Part shown: one piece after another, positions 9,104 to 19,154 of the stretch
Numbering within the stretch: position 1 is the first letter of the stretch
How the letters are laid out: each line of letters opens with the position of its first letter
NCBI GenBank assembly: GCA_002964805.2
Contig: PUDQ02000029.1
Location: 1 to 36,895, forward strand
DNA: 36,895 nucleotides
Direction: 5' to 3'
Origin: Trametes villosa
Taxonomy: Eukaryota; Basidiomycota; Agaricomycetes; Polyporales; Polyporaceae
Program-made: the position numbers and the translations under genes
Notes under the pieces: model-generated
Database searches by the model: none
What the model saw: the letters and a program-made list of their open reading frames with translations, nothing else
What the model was told of the DNA's origin: nothing

Positions 9104-12100
9104 CTACATAGTCAAGTCTGCGAGGTATTCCATGATCGCGCTAACCTCTCCCCCGGCTTCATCGTCCTCCATGAGATCCGGGGTGATCCTGTCTTCCTGA
9201 GCGACGGCATCGGACTCCGATCGCGCGAGGCGAGTCTGCAATTGGGACGGGCGGATAAGTGCAGGAAGAGGTGCTCCCGCGCGGACGCCCGGGGCCGGAG
9301 TTCCTGTAAAGCCCTTCAGCTTGTACGTCTGTTCGATATACGCCAGATTGCGCGCGTTCGCGGCGCGGCGATGGCGTATGAAGTCCCGCGCGGCGCCGAG
9401 GAGCATGTCACCCCGCCGCTCGAGATCCTCTAGTACGGCGGTGAAGAGGTACTCCTCGTCGCGAATCCAGGTGTGGAGCCGCCGGATGTCGCGGTTGCAG
9501 TTGATGAGCTCCTCGCGAGCGCGGTCGATGCGCTGCACGTCGCGCATGACGAGACGCACCGCAGGCTTCACCCACTGCTTGTCGCGGACGTCCTTGTTGG
9601 TGTTCCGGAGGAGGGCGAATTCTTCCAGGAACGCGTAATGGGTCACCTTGGCCCAGTCGAGCTCTTCGCGCGGGGGTACGAGATCACGCGCGGCTTGATT
9701 GTATGCGTTCACTGCATTGCGAATCGCTTTGCATCGCGTCTGCAGACTTTTCGCGATGTGTGTACGAGCCTTGTACCCTGCAGACGGAGGAGACGTCATG
9801 AAATGTAAATGAAATGCGGGGAAAGGGATCGCCGATTTGATCTGATCGCCAGGAACTCACCGGTGCGCGCGAGGTTTAGCTTCTGCAGCTCAAAGAGCCG
9901 CTGAACGACCAAGCGCTGGAGCTTCCCGAGAGCGCGATGATATCTCCGTTCCGTGATGTATTGGACCACCTCATTGTAGCGTGCGTCTCCGGGCTGCCAG
10001 CGCGGCTTGATGTCGAGCCGGACTTCCATGGCATTGACCTCGGCCGTCAACTGCTCCACGCGCTCGCGCAGAGTGCGGCGGCGGGTTTCGAGCTTGCGCG
10101 TGGCGGAGAGGTCGGTGTTATAGTCGGTCGGTCCGCTGCGGGGCATGATGAACGTGAGCGGGGGGCCTGATGTTCCGGCCGCCTGATCGTAGAAGCGCCT
10201 GGACACCTCGTGGAGTTCGTCGCTGCGCAGCCGAGAGATAAATATACAGTAGCCGACGAGCGAGCGCGTGTGCAACTTACAACGTTTTCCTGAGTTCTTG
10301 CAACGCCTCGACGTACGCAACGAGGTGGAGGTTCGCCTCGTCTTCATCCTGCCATGTTGTGAAGTAGTTCGACTCCTCGGCGAGGAACGAGCGAAGGTCC
10401 GCGTCGTCGATACCGAAGGCCTTTTTCGCCTGCTCAACCGACGGGATCTTCTCGTCGATGATCTCCAGCGCCTGTACATAGTTGTTGTAGATCATCAATC
10501 CGAGATTCGCGTACTTGTCGGCGTCGCGTTGATGGAAGAACATGTCAATGAGGACATGACGGCGGTAGGGAGTGGAGTAGCGCGTGACAGGTGCGAGCTC
10601 ATTGGAGTCGCCGAAGACCCGCTCGAGGGTTTCAAGATCCTCCAATCCAAGACCTTCGATACAGTTCGGGTGGTAGCGCACCTGGCAGTGGTAAGCGTGA
10701 GAGTAGCCGTGGAAGGCGTTGACGCAGAAGCGTGATCCGGACGCCGCAAAGGCCGGTCCGAGGGAGCTGTTCAGCAGCGTCTTCTCGAATGTGCAGCCGA
10801 TGTCGTAGCCGACGGCGTTTTTGCCGCCGATAATCTCCAAGATCTTCGCAATGATTGCGAGGGCATACTTGGCACTGAAGCCGGCCGTGAGACGATGATC
10901 CTTGAAATCGTGGAGTTTACTCACAGTTCCCCGCTGCGGACCATGTCTACTAACCAGAGCATGATGCCGTGGCGGCAACAGCAGGCGAAAACGCCGGTCT
11001 CCTCGAAGATACCCCACATGCGCTTGTTTGCTTCGGAGGCTGCGGCTTTCCAGTTTGACGCGCACGGGGAGCTATCAGCGGCTACGCCATCAGTCGGATC
11101 GCCCTCCGTGCTATCGCCGTGGGATGGACGGGCCGGCTCATCGACGTCCATCGCATCGTGATCTGGTTCCGGCAGGTCGGGCTTGCTCTGCGATTGGCGG
11201 GCCTTGACCTCGTTCGCGAACTTCGCAACGAAATCGCGCGGGAGGAAGTAGTCGCTGTCGAATGTGCGCGGATCCCCGGTCATGCGACCCGCCGTGGGTG
11301 CTAGGCGCTTGAGGCTGTTGTTTCCGTCGAGACAGACCATTCGATCGAAAACTGTAGCCTCCTCCTCCGCGAGCTGGTTACAAAATGTAAGCTCTTGTAA
11401 CAGGAGACTGTAAGTCATCTGTTCACCTTGTAAGCACACGGGGGGCACGAATTGACTGCCCTCCAATTGGGCGCACTGCGCCCGAGCTCGGCCATCACCT
11501 GCTGCCGAACTTCGCGCAAGATGCTCAGATAGATGTCGAATGCGTCGGCGATCGCCGTCCGGTAATATCTACGGTATGGAATCTGGCGTCCAATCGTTAG
11601 TACTCGCTCGACGCTTGAGTAACAAGCCTAATACTCACATAGTACAGGTAGCACACGAGTTTTGTGAATGCCTCTGTGCTAAACGACGCCTTGAACAAAC
11701 GGATACACCGTAGAAACTCCAGACTTTCGATGGAGATGGCGAAGGACGGGTTGATCGGGGAGCTCCCAAGATAGCCGTTCAGCATCAGTGCCTCGGCCAT
11801 AGTTTGATCGCCGGAGCGCTGGATTCGGGCCTGTTCCTTCTTCGACATGATGTCGATCACCTTGATGTCGAAGTCATACTCGTCAGACCGCTCGGCAGGT
11901 GGGGAAGACGGCTTTGCGGTGGGGGGAACGGAGGGCCCCGGCGCGGGCGTCGATGCCGCCCCTGCGACTGGTACAGAAGACGGCTCAGTGGCGGGGGAAG
12001 ACGAAGATCGCGTAGTCGCGGGGGGAGAAACAGGTTGCTCGGCACCCGGCGTGGGAGCCACTCCTGCAGCCGGTGGGGCGGTGGGCACCGTGGCGGGTCT

Positions 12101-12836
12101 GGGCGCCGACCCGGGAGTTGCGGCGGGAGGAACGTATGGCTCCGCGCCGGGCGTGGGAGCCATCCCTGCAGCCGGTGTCGCGGCGGACGCCTCCGTCGCG
12201 GGCGAGGACGCGGACCCCGTAGTCGCGGCAGGCTTGTATTTCCACCGCAGATACGCTCGCGCAAGCTGGGGAATCAACGGCCGCCAGTTAGCGTCCAGAT
12301 TACGCATCCTCTGCCCCCAGGTGCGGTTATCGCGGTTGCGGCGGTATCCGACTCTGCGGGGTAACGTATGTGAGTTGGTCAGCGGTTTGCCGAGTGGGCG
12401 GAACCGTCCTCACCGTTCCTGGAGGATGTCGCGGATAGCATGGGTGATGGGGGCTGTGTCCATCGGCCCAGGCTCATCCTCCCAATCTGCGCTGTCGTCA
12501 TTGTCCCCGCCACCCATCAGGACGTCCCGTACTTGTGATTCAAAGGACTCCGGCGGCTCCTCCCCGCGTATCTCCGCGAGTCCGCGCCGAGCCTCCGCAC
12601 TCAAGGCTGCGGTGTGGTATGAGTAGGAGCTCGCGCGTAGGATAGCAGTGCGAACCTTGCTGCATCTCAGCGACCCGGGAGGCAGCTTTGCGCTTTTCTT
12701 GGGCGATATCCCGTAGGTTGTACGTTTTCTCGCCGATGGACCGCAACGCCGGCGGCAAGTGTGGCTGTGAGGCCCCACCGATTCCAGGGCCCCCGATGAT
12801 AATCTTGCGAGAAGAGCCGCCCCGTTGCTTCGGCAT
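9104..12836 (-). CDS. KDZ superfamily transposase, element 1
   Basis: Eight exons on the minus strand: 12836-12656, 12606-12414, 12353-11639, 11582-11427, 11373-10925, 10874-10281, 10222-9861 and 9777-9104. Introns are 49-83 bp with GT..AG ends; the spliced frame is 1107 codons, unbroken. The N-terminus is basic (MPKQRGGSSRK), followed by an acidic patch and WRPLIPQLARAYLRWKY. A low-complexity Pro/Ala linker (about 11905-12235) comes next, then a cysteine motif NSCPPCAYK just before the catalytic core. The core has VCLDGNNSLKR (Asp431), CCCRHGIMLWLVDMV, NAVGYDIGC (Asp589), FHGYSHAYHCQ and GLEDLETLERVF. The two Asp motifs are the likely first two acidic residues of the RNase H-fold active site; the third acid was not assigned. 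A long charged helical C-terminus ends EYLADLTM. Exons 1, 4 and 6 are exactly 181, 156 and 594 bp, as in element 2. The gene looks intact, so the element may be autonomous. Confidence 0.92.
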
Positions 12837-13180
12837 CCTAGCGGTCTGTAGCAGATGATGAGCGGGTGTTTGGTGTACACTCCCCTCTCTTTCTCTTTAT
12901 ACTAGACTTACATGCCGAGAGCCTTGCGTAGACCGTCCAACGCATGTTTTGCGCGTGTGCTACAGCACGTATTAGTATACACAGTTTTGCATCCTGGTGC
13001 TCCTCGCGGCGTACTGAGGCGATAGCCGATCACGAGAAAGGCGCCACGCGATGATCGCGTAACCGGCGAGGAGGACGCTCGCGCACGCTGCCCGCCGCCC
13101 GTCCCTTCAACACGCAGATGCGTACAGGCACTGTCCGGGGCTCAGAAACCCTCTGCAACTACTTGAGAGGCGCGGAAGGG
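12837..13180. other. Region upstream of element 1 KDZ gene
   Basis: This is 344 bp of presumed KDZ promoter and flank. On the minus strand, just upstream of the ATG, there is a purine-rich stretch with a TATA-like TATAAAG (near 12894-12901). No coding feature or terminal repeat was recognised. Confidence 0.35.
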
Positions 13181-13631
13181 AGACAGTACAGCGAGGAGGC
13201 GGGAGGCGGGAGGCGGGAGGAAGGGCGCGCGGCGGGAGGGGACTTGGCGGCGCGGGGAGCGCGTGAGAATGCGCGATCGCGTCTCCGGCTTACGCGGGGA
13301 GCGCTCTTATCAGTGGCCGGATCTACTGATCAGATGCTCTACCCGTCACTACTTACCGCCTGCGCTTCGGCACGTACTACACACCATACAGACCTCGGGA
13401 TGGAGACAGCACAGAGCGGAGGCGGGGGGCGCGCGGCGGGGGGCGCGCGGCGGGGAGGGGACTTGGCGGCGGGGGGAGCGCGTGGGAACGCGCGATCGCG
13501 TCTCCGGCTTACGCGGGGAGAGCTCTTATCAGCCGCGAGATCTACTGATAAGATGACCGATCTGCCACTACCCGCCACTACTTACCCCCTGCGCTTCGGC
13601 GCGTACTAGACACTATGTAGACCCTAGGATC
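13181..13631. repeat. Imperfect 223-bp tandem duplication with G-quadruplex-type runs
   Basis: Unit A spans 13181-13403 and unit B 13404 to about 13631. Both run from AGACAG through a G-rich block, GGGGACTTGGCGGC, GCGCGATCGCGTCTCCGGC, TTACGCGGGGAG, CTCTTATCAG, GATCTACTGAT and TACTTACC to CTGCGCTTCGGC and CGTACTA. Unit A contains four GGG runs spaced by 4-5 bases at about 13199-13229 (GGGAGGCGGGAGGCGGGAGG followed by AAGGG), a canonical G-quadruplex pattern. No coding potential is evident. Confidence 0.75.
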
Positions 13632-13720
13632 CGTTATATACACTTTAATATACCTTAGTTACAAAAAGAAGCGGGCGAAAAGGGCGGGAAACACGGCGGG
13701 AACGCGGGGCGGGCTTGCTC
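13632..13720. repeat. Short stretch resembling the inner part of the element 2 TIR
   Basis: The segment TTACAAAAAGAAGCGGGCGAAA (near 13658-13679), preceded by an AATATA-type AT-rich run, resembles the element 2 right TIR near 25235-25275: an AATATAATG run, then TTTACAAAAAGAACGGGACG and AAA. The position, outside the 5' end of a KDZ gene, is the same in both elements. It may be a diverged terminal repeat of element 1, but the match is short. Confidence 0.3.
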
Positions 13721-15740
13721 ATCGTTGGGGACGGCGCCGACGGGCGTTTGATGGCGGGGAGCGCTGGGGCGGGGTGGCGGGGCGGAGTCCGAGGCGCGCG
13801 GAGCCCGGTTGCCGAGGGGAAGGCGCCGGGCGGGCTAGGCGGTGGCTGCTATCAACGCCCGGGACTTGCCGGGGAAGGGAGGAGGGCGCTTTGGACTTGC
13901 GCACTAGGGGGAGGGAGCTCTTTCCGCAAAAGGGAACGGGCGAATTATTGGTAGTTTTATTAGTAGAGAGGGGGATGTGGAGATTCAAGTCAATTAGACC
14001 CGCACAGGCCGACTGGCTGATCGGAGATAAATAGACTGATGTGATGTGATGTACAGGTGCGCGCATCGGCGGCCTGGACACTCCGCGCCGGTCGCCATTC
14101 TTGGAGCCGAGCTCTCTGCGCACGCGTGATGTCGGAGCAATTTTAAAGGTACGCCGTCCCAGCAGTGTGTACGTACTACGCACTCCGCGAGGCCGCCAAT
14201 ATTGGCATTGCTATGCCTATGTTCTAGCGCACCGGGTCGCACCTCGTCTGCCTGGCTCGCGTACCGCGGTACGTCTGCGCTGCTTCGTTCCACGCCTGTC
14301 TTCTCGCTGATGCGCCCTCCCTCGCAGCGCATAAACTCTGTATTCGATAGCTATGGCGTACGAATCATACGATCCGTTCGTGCATACTCCACATCCTCAA
14401 GTGGCCGTCCCCTCGGCGCGCCGAAGCCGAGCCTGGCCGCGGTATACCAACGCTATTGCACCAGGCTCGGGTCGCGCTTCGCGCGGACGGTGCGACGGTG
14501 GCCGTCGTCGGTCGCTCCGGTGTTGCAGAATGCTCAGGCTGCAGACGGCTCGCCCGAAGGACTCCTCACGCCACGATGTCCTTCGCCGCAGATGGGCCCG
14601 GTCTGCGTCGTAGAACACCCGGCGCGCGCGCTCGATGTGAGCAAGGCTGGGGTCCGGGGCAGCTTGGACGTGGTACACCCGGATCGCGCGGTTGAGGATG
14701 GCTTGGCTGGCGATCTGGCTCTCTTCGCCCGCCTGCTGCTGTCATGCAGCGGGCGGCCCCTGTGGTATGCTTCCGTGCTCGGCTCTGGCATCACGCTCGG
14801 ACTCACGCGCAGCTAGGAGAGACGAAACCGGGTGTGCACAATGCACGGTGCGGGCGCGCGTGAACGGAGCACACGGCGGCAGAAGCTTCTCGTCGGACGT
14901 ACCCTCGCCCGTTGGTCTCGAGAGACGCTATGCGGCCGTCACCCGCCTTGACAGGCTCTGCGCGTTTATGCGAAAACGGCAGTTCACCGACGCATCGGCT
15001 CGCGGGGTGCACAGCCTGTACAAGCTGACCTGTGGGCTCTGGTTTCAGACCCGACCGACGGCGCAGTCAGGAGGGACGGATCGGAGCGCAGCGCGGGCGC
15101 GGGCAGACGAAGCACACGGCGGCGGAGGGCTTCCAGTCGCCCCCTGACTGTCTTGAGCGACGTTACACGGCCGCCGTGTCTCTCGACGTCTGCGCGCGCG
15201 AGCAGTAACTGGCAGTTCGCACACCGGTGTTGTCCTCCGCGCGGCGCGAACGTCGTGCATACCGGCTCGCGAGACACACGAGCGAACAATGCATCCTCGC
15301 CTGCTTGTTGCTCGCACGATGCAAGGAGAGGATGTCTCCGCACGACGCGATGCACCCCGTTCCGCTCCAGACCGGAAGCGAGCTGACGGGCTTCGCGAAG
15401 CGACGCCCCGAGGCTCGAGAAGGGCCCGGGCGACCACACGCTTGCGGCTGGGGCGAAGCGTGCTGAGGAGGTTCGGACAACTTCTCGTATGATGCCCTCG
15501 GGCTGCGATTTGTTACTTTGTACTGTACAGACGAGCGGGAATGGCAGCCCGCACGCTTCGCCCCTCGATGTCGCCGAATTCCAAGTCGGTTGCAACCTGT
15601 CATTCATCTAGACGTACAGGTTAGGCAGACCCTGAGCACGGCGGACAGACCGCGCGCGTCAAACACAAGGTGCTATGGCGAGGTATCGAGCGGGACTCTG
15701 GGGTCCGAACGGGCGCAGACATCCCGCCGACGCGCCGTGC
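13721..15740. repeat. GC-rich non-coding DNA with degenerate tandem units
   Basis: Several frames are open for 60-200 codons on both strands, but none has a recognisable domain or a consistent intron pattern; the open frames are explained by high GC content. Two imperfect tandem units are visible, about 14845-15000 and 15085-15235. They share GCACACGGCGGC, a following GAGAGACGCTATGCGGCCG / GAGCGACGTTACACGGCCG block, TCTGCGCG and GGCAGTTC. I see no gene. Confidence 0.5.
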
Positions 15741-15759
15741 GCCACCTGGACCTCACGGC
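15741..15759 (+). repeat. Target-repeat half-site flanking element 2 (left)
   Basis: GCCACCTGGACCTCACGGC immediately precedes the left TIR of element 2. The identical 19 bp precede the left TIR of element 3 (29313-29331). The continuous version CACCTGGACCTCACGGCGTC followed by ATCAGCAAAA is found unoccupied on the minus strand at about 26994-27023. Sequence further left differs at the two occupied sites. Confidence 0.8.
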
Positions 15760-15764
15760 GTCTA

Positions 15765-15814
15765 AGGCTAACTAGCCTGCCGTTCCCAGGGGGGTATGCC
15801 AGGCTAGTTAGCCT
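15765..15814. repeat. Subterminal TIR hairpin
   Basis: AGGCTAACTAGCCTG (15765-15779) and its exact reverse complement CAGGCTAGTTAGCCT (15800-15814) flank a 20-nt loop, a few bases inside the element end. It recurs in all three TIR copies. It is a plausible transposase-recognition structure, by inference. Confidence 0.8.
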
Positions 15815-15986
15815 CCTCTTGCCGTTTACGGCTGTACTCCGTTAAAAGCGCTATAAATCGCCCCTTATAGTAGTCTACCCCCCTGCCTAATACACGAGTA
15901 CGCCCAGGCTAGCGGCCCACCGGCGCTTCGCTCCTGTGGCGGGCTGCCCACGCCGGCGCTAACGCCGCCCGCGGCGTCGGTACCCC

Positions 15987-16015
15987 CGAGCTCGCTGTCC
16001 ACCACAGCGAGCTCG
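15987..16015. repeat. Internal TIR hairpin with 12-bp perfect arms
   Basis: CGAGCTCGCTGT (15987-15998) and ACAGCGAGCTCG (16004-16015) are exact reverse complements around a 5-nt loop. It is present in each TIR copy. Confidence 0.8.
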
Positions 16016-16265
16016 ACTTCCGGCCCATTCCGGGGCCGTTTCGTCCCGTTCTTTTTGTAAACCACATTATATTAGGCTTATAGTACGATATACGCAGTCA
16101 GGTTATACTATAGCAGCCGTATATCAAGCGGGCGGCGCTGTTGGCGGGCGGGGAAGGGGGGCGGGGGCTGACTGGTCTACGGGGTCCCGGTGCCGTGGCG
16201 CTTGAGTCATCAGACCCCGGGGATGACGCGTCATATCCCAGGCACCAGACTCCGGGCTTTTCGGA

Positions 16266-16546
16266 GGCTGCTCACCGTGTGCCTGACGTCGTGGGGAGGC
16301 GCGAGCTCGTCGTTGCACACAGTGAGCCCCCGCACTGGCGCTGCCCCAAGGTAAACGGACCCTTCGTACTCGGGACATGGCATGTATTACTAAGGTATAA
16401 CTATCATACTGGTTTCAGGAGTTCGCAATCCGCCCCTTCCGTGATGCTGAGGATACCCAGGGGGCGAATCGCCCGTACGTTGAGCGTCGCGAAGGCCGCC
16501 CGCAGACGACCGCCGCCCGCGCCAGTACAGCGTTGCCGCCATAGAC
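16266..16546. other. Region between left TIR and gene C stop, element 2
   Basis: This 281-bp stretch is 3' to gene C and presumably holds its terminator. No ORF, repeat or motif of note was recognised. Confidence 0.4.
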
Positions 16547-18907
16547 CTAGTTACGCTTGCCGCGCTTGCCGCGCTTCGCGGGGGCTCCCGTATATTCTAT
16601 GAACGTCAGCGTCCCCGGTGCGGGCTGGGGGGGCGCAGGCTGGGGCGCGGACGCAGGCGGAGGGGGCGCGTGCGCGGGCGCAGACTGAACAGGCGTCGGC
16701 GCGGGCTGAAGGGGCGCCGGCGCGACCTGCAGCGCGAGCGGGGGGGGCGCGGATAGTGATGGGACCCGTGACGCCGACGCGCCGGCGAGCTGCTGCGCGC
16801 TTTCAGCGAGAAGGGCGGGGTCGATTGCAAACGTCGGGGGTTGCTGCACCTGAGCTGCGCCACCGCTCAGAGCCGGGATGTTCGTTGGCGCGGGGTGTTG
16901 CGAGAAGGCGGGGGGGAACAGGTAACCCGGTGCACCGAAAGGAGGGGGGCCGCCGGCGGAGGTACTAGTAGTAGCCGACGGTGTCCGCGCGGCATCCAAG
17001 GGAGTGGCAGTGGCATGCGCGGGACTAAGTGGTGGCGGAGGGCCGGCGTGCGCGGGACCAAGTGATGGCGGATGGTGCGGGATACCGGCCGGGGGGGCAA
17101 ACGAGAAGGACGAGAATATGAAGGGTGCTGGCTGGTATCCTGTGGGCGTGGACGCGGACGCGGGCGCGGGCGAGGTCGTGGAGGCTGGTGCGGGCGCGGG
17201 GGCAGGAGCAGGCGCGAAGACGGGCGCGGGGGCGGGCGCGAGCGCGAGCGTGGAGACGGGCGTGGGCGCGGAGACGGGCGTGGGCGCGGAGACGGGCGTT
17301 GAGGCGGTAGTACCGAGGGCGGACGTCGTGGCGCCCGTAGTTCCGGGAGTTGCGGGCGTCCCGGAGTCGCCGTCACCCTCACTATTGTTCGCGGTGGCCT
17401 TACGCTTCTTGTGAGTCTGTCCAACGTCGGAGCGCTCCTTCCGAGACTGTGCTACCGGCATGACGGGTGAGAGAACGTCCTCCTCCGTGAGGGAAGCTGA
17501 GCTCCGTCGCGTGACATTTGATGCGAGAGTGACGGCGCGAATGATCTCGCCTGTGCCGTAGTCCAGTTCCTCGTCCGTCTCGCTCGTCTGTTGCTGCTCC
17601 CATCTCTCCCACTCCGTCTTGGTGAGTTTGCGGAACCGCGCGGAGTCCGTTTCCCATGCGTTGAGGAGCGTGTCGAGCTCAAGCCTTGTCTTGAGCGAGC
17701 TTGGAGCGACGAAGTTAGGAAGCGGCCAGTTGACGATCACGATGCCATATCGCGAGGTGATACGATCGGCGAATCCGCTATAGAACATCTTGCTTGCTGT
17801 ATGCTTAGTCGCCTCGCCTGGAGATAAGCGTGAGAATGAAATCAGTGATCACGAGATATTGAGGAGTTACTTACGGAGCTTCCTCGCAATCAGACTGGCA
17901 ATGGAACTCTGAATGGCTTGGAAAACATCGGTGCTCCGTTCGACAAGGCCTGCCGGATTGCACTTGTCGGTCAAGGAGAATGATTATAATGCAGACAATG
18001 TACTTACCCGAGACGCCACTTAGGCAGTATGCTTCAAACGAGCAGTTGACGTCGTCTAGGGTCGTTTGCATGCAGACTTTGAAAAAGTCGTATACGCGAT
18101 CCGACGTCCCGAAGGTTAACGGCGGCGTGTACTGGTGCCTGGCCGTCCGGACCGCGAACAGTCCCACTTCGATACCGGTGCGCGCGTGAAGCCGCCGGAG
18201 CTAGAGCGGCATTGTTAGCATCGCGCTTCTGCGTGAGAATAGAGCCGGGTAATCACCTCTTCGTATATCCCTGCCATGGTCGCCCGCACATCGTGAAAAG
18301 CATTCAAAGGAACACTTTGTACAGACAACGTCCGCATCTCCTTCTCCTCGTCTAACTCCTTCACTAACTCCTCGGACACTTTCTCCTTCTCTTCCTTGGA
18401 CATCGCGTGCCACGCAGTCTGGATTGCCTTATAGACCTCCTTATTAGAGGTTGCGGAGATCCGCGGAGCGCCCTGAGGGAGGGCTTCGATGTACGTAAGT
18501 TCCGCGACGCGTGTATCAGCGCGATGGATCTCACCATTGTTCCTCTTCTCTAACTCCTTTCTCAGAAACGCGTTCCACGGGTTTGTTTTACGCTTGGTAG
18601 TTGAGATGCGACCGTGTTGCAGGATCTGGTGCTCGTAGTACTTCTGGTCGTGAGCACCGAATTCCGCTTGCATTTTGCGAGCCTGCTCGGATATGACCTC
18701 GCGCGCTGCCGAGAGGGCATCTGCCATCTTCTCACGTTTCTCCGCCCGCTTCTCCGAGATGGCCAGCTTCTCGGCGGGTGTCTTCCGGACCCTGACAGTC
18801 AGGCGCGCCCTGAACGGCTTGCGAGGCAGGCGCGTAACATATTTGCGGAGAGCAAGGGATGCCTCGCGCCGAGCGGCGAGGCGCCTCCCCTTGCCGTATA
18901 CCGCCAT
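16547..18907 (-). CDS. Element 2 gene C: HMG-box-like protein of the KDZ cassette
   Basis: Four exons on the minus strand: 18907-18257, 18200-18008, 17949-17875 and 17817-16547, with 56-58 bp GT..AG introns; the joined frame is 729 codons. An upstream in-frame ATG exists at 19018, but MAVYGKG at 18907 matches the element 1 start. Residues 1-65 are strongly basic and 55-90 probably helical. Residues about 105-185 (KTNPWNAFLRKEL ... AIQTAWHAMSKEEKEK) resemble an HMG box. HDVRAT lies near 205-210. The second conserved domain, residues about 315-370, has SKMFYSGF, YGIVIVNWPL, a hydrophobic LDTLLNAW helix and LTKTEWERWE. After it come a KKRKAT nuclear-localisation-like patch and a long Pro/Ala/Thr-rich tail (with an 18-bp repeat at 17253-17300 encoding PVSAPT units), ending in basic KRGKRGKRN. 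A nuclear DNA-binding role in transposition or its regulation is inferred. Confidence 0.8.
17253..17300 (-). repeat. 18-bp minisatellite within gene C
   Basis: GAGACGGGCGTGGGCGCG is present at 17253-17270 and 17271-17288, with a partial third copy to 17300. On the coding strand it encodes repeated TPVSAP units of the disordered tail. Confidence 0.8.
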
Positions 18908-19154
18908 CTGGAGCAGTGAGCAGTGTGAGAAAAGCAAAAAGATGTTCCAGCGTGAGGATGGAGGGTTGACAGTCGAGAGGTCTTGCGGGGAGGTTGTTGA
19001 ATTGCCACGTGAGATCACGTGAGGTTGCTAGACTGAGACGTCAAAGATTCAGACGTGCAGGAAGAGCACATCATGAGTAATCGAAATCGGGAGATTGAGT
19101 ACATTCGAGGACTGATACATTGAGCACAAAGGTTCGGGAGAGTACAGTATACAA
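18908..19154 (-). promoter_or_regulatory. Element 2 B-C intergenic region with paired CACGTG E-boxes
   Basis: Two CACGTG palindromes, 19006-19011 and 19016-19021, lie 10 bp apart (one helical turn), about 100 bp upstream of the gene C ATG. The same gap in element 1 has one CACGTG (7275-7280), and another CACGTG lies upstream of the element 2 KDZ gene (25015-25020). The gap also holds the 3' end of gene B. Confidence 0.45.

Larger units (their letters stand above)
5123..12836 (-). mobile_element. KDZ DNA transposon 'element 1' (three genes: KDZ transposase, B, C)
   Basis: Three co-oriented genes lie in the order KDZ transposase (9104-12836), B (7375-8670) and C (5123-7105), the same order and strand relation as in element 2. 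The coordinates given are those of the genes only. The outer ends are not certain: no counterpart of the 506-bp TIR of element 2 is present. A short stretch near 13640-13690 resembles part of that TIR and may be a relic of the right end. On the left, the copia element and the 4885-5050 repeats follow within a few hundred bases, so the left TIR may be displaced or lost. Confidence 0.75.
15760..16265 (+). repeat. Element 2 left terminal inverted repeat (506 bp)
   Basis: This matches the reverse complement of 25045-25550 at every position except 15930 (G here; the complementary base at 25380 is T instead of C). It is identical to 29332-29837 as far as I compared. It contains a subterminal hairpin (15765-15814), a second perfect hairpin (15987-16015) and GC-rich palindromes. 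Homology stops sharply after 16265. Confidence 0.93.

Noticed and set aside
11847..12626. 259-codon plus-strand frame opposite the element 1 KDZ gene
   Set aside because: Antisense of the Pro/Ala linker and across two real introns; no domain.
15865..16065. 66-codon minus-strand frame in the TIR (also 29437-29637)
   Set aside because: It is interrupted in the third TIR copy by the T at 25380 and is made of hairpin sequence, so it is not considered a gene.
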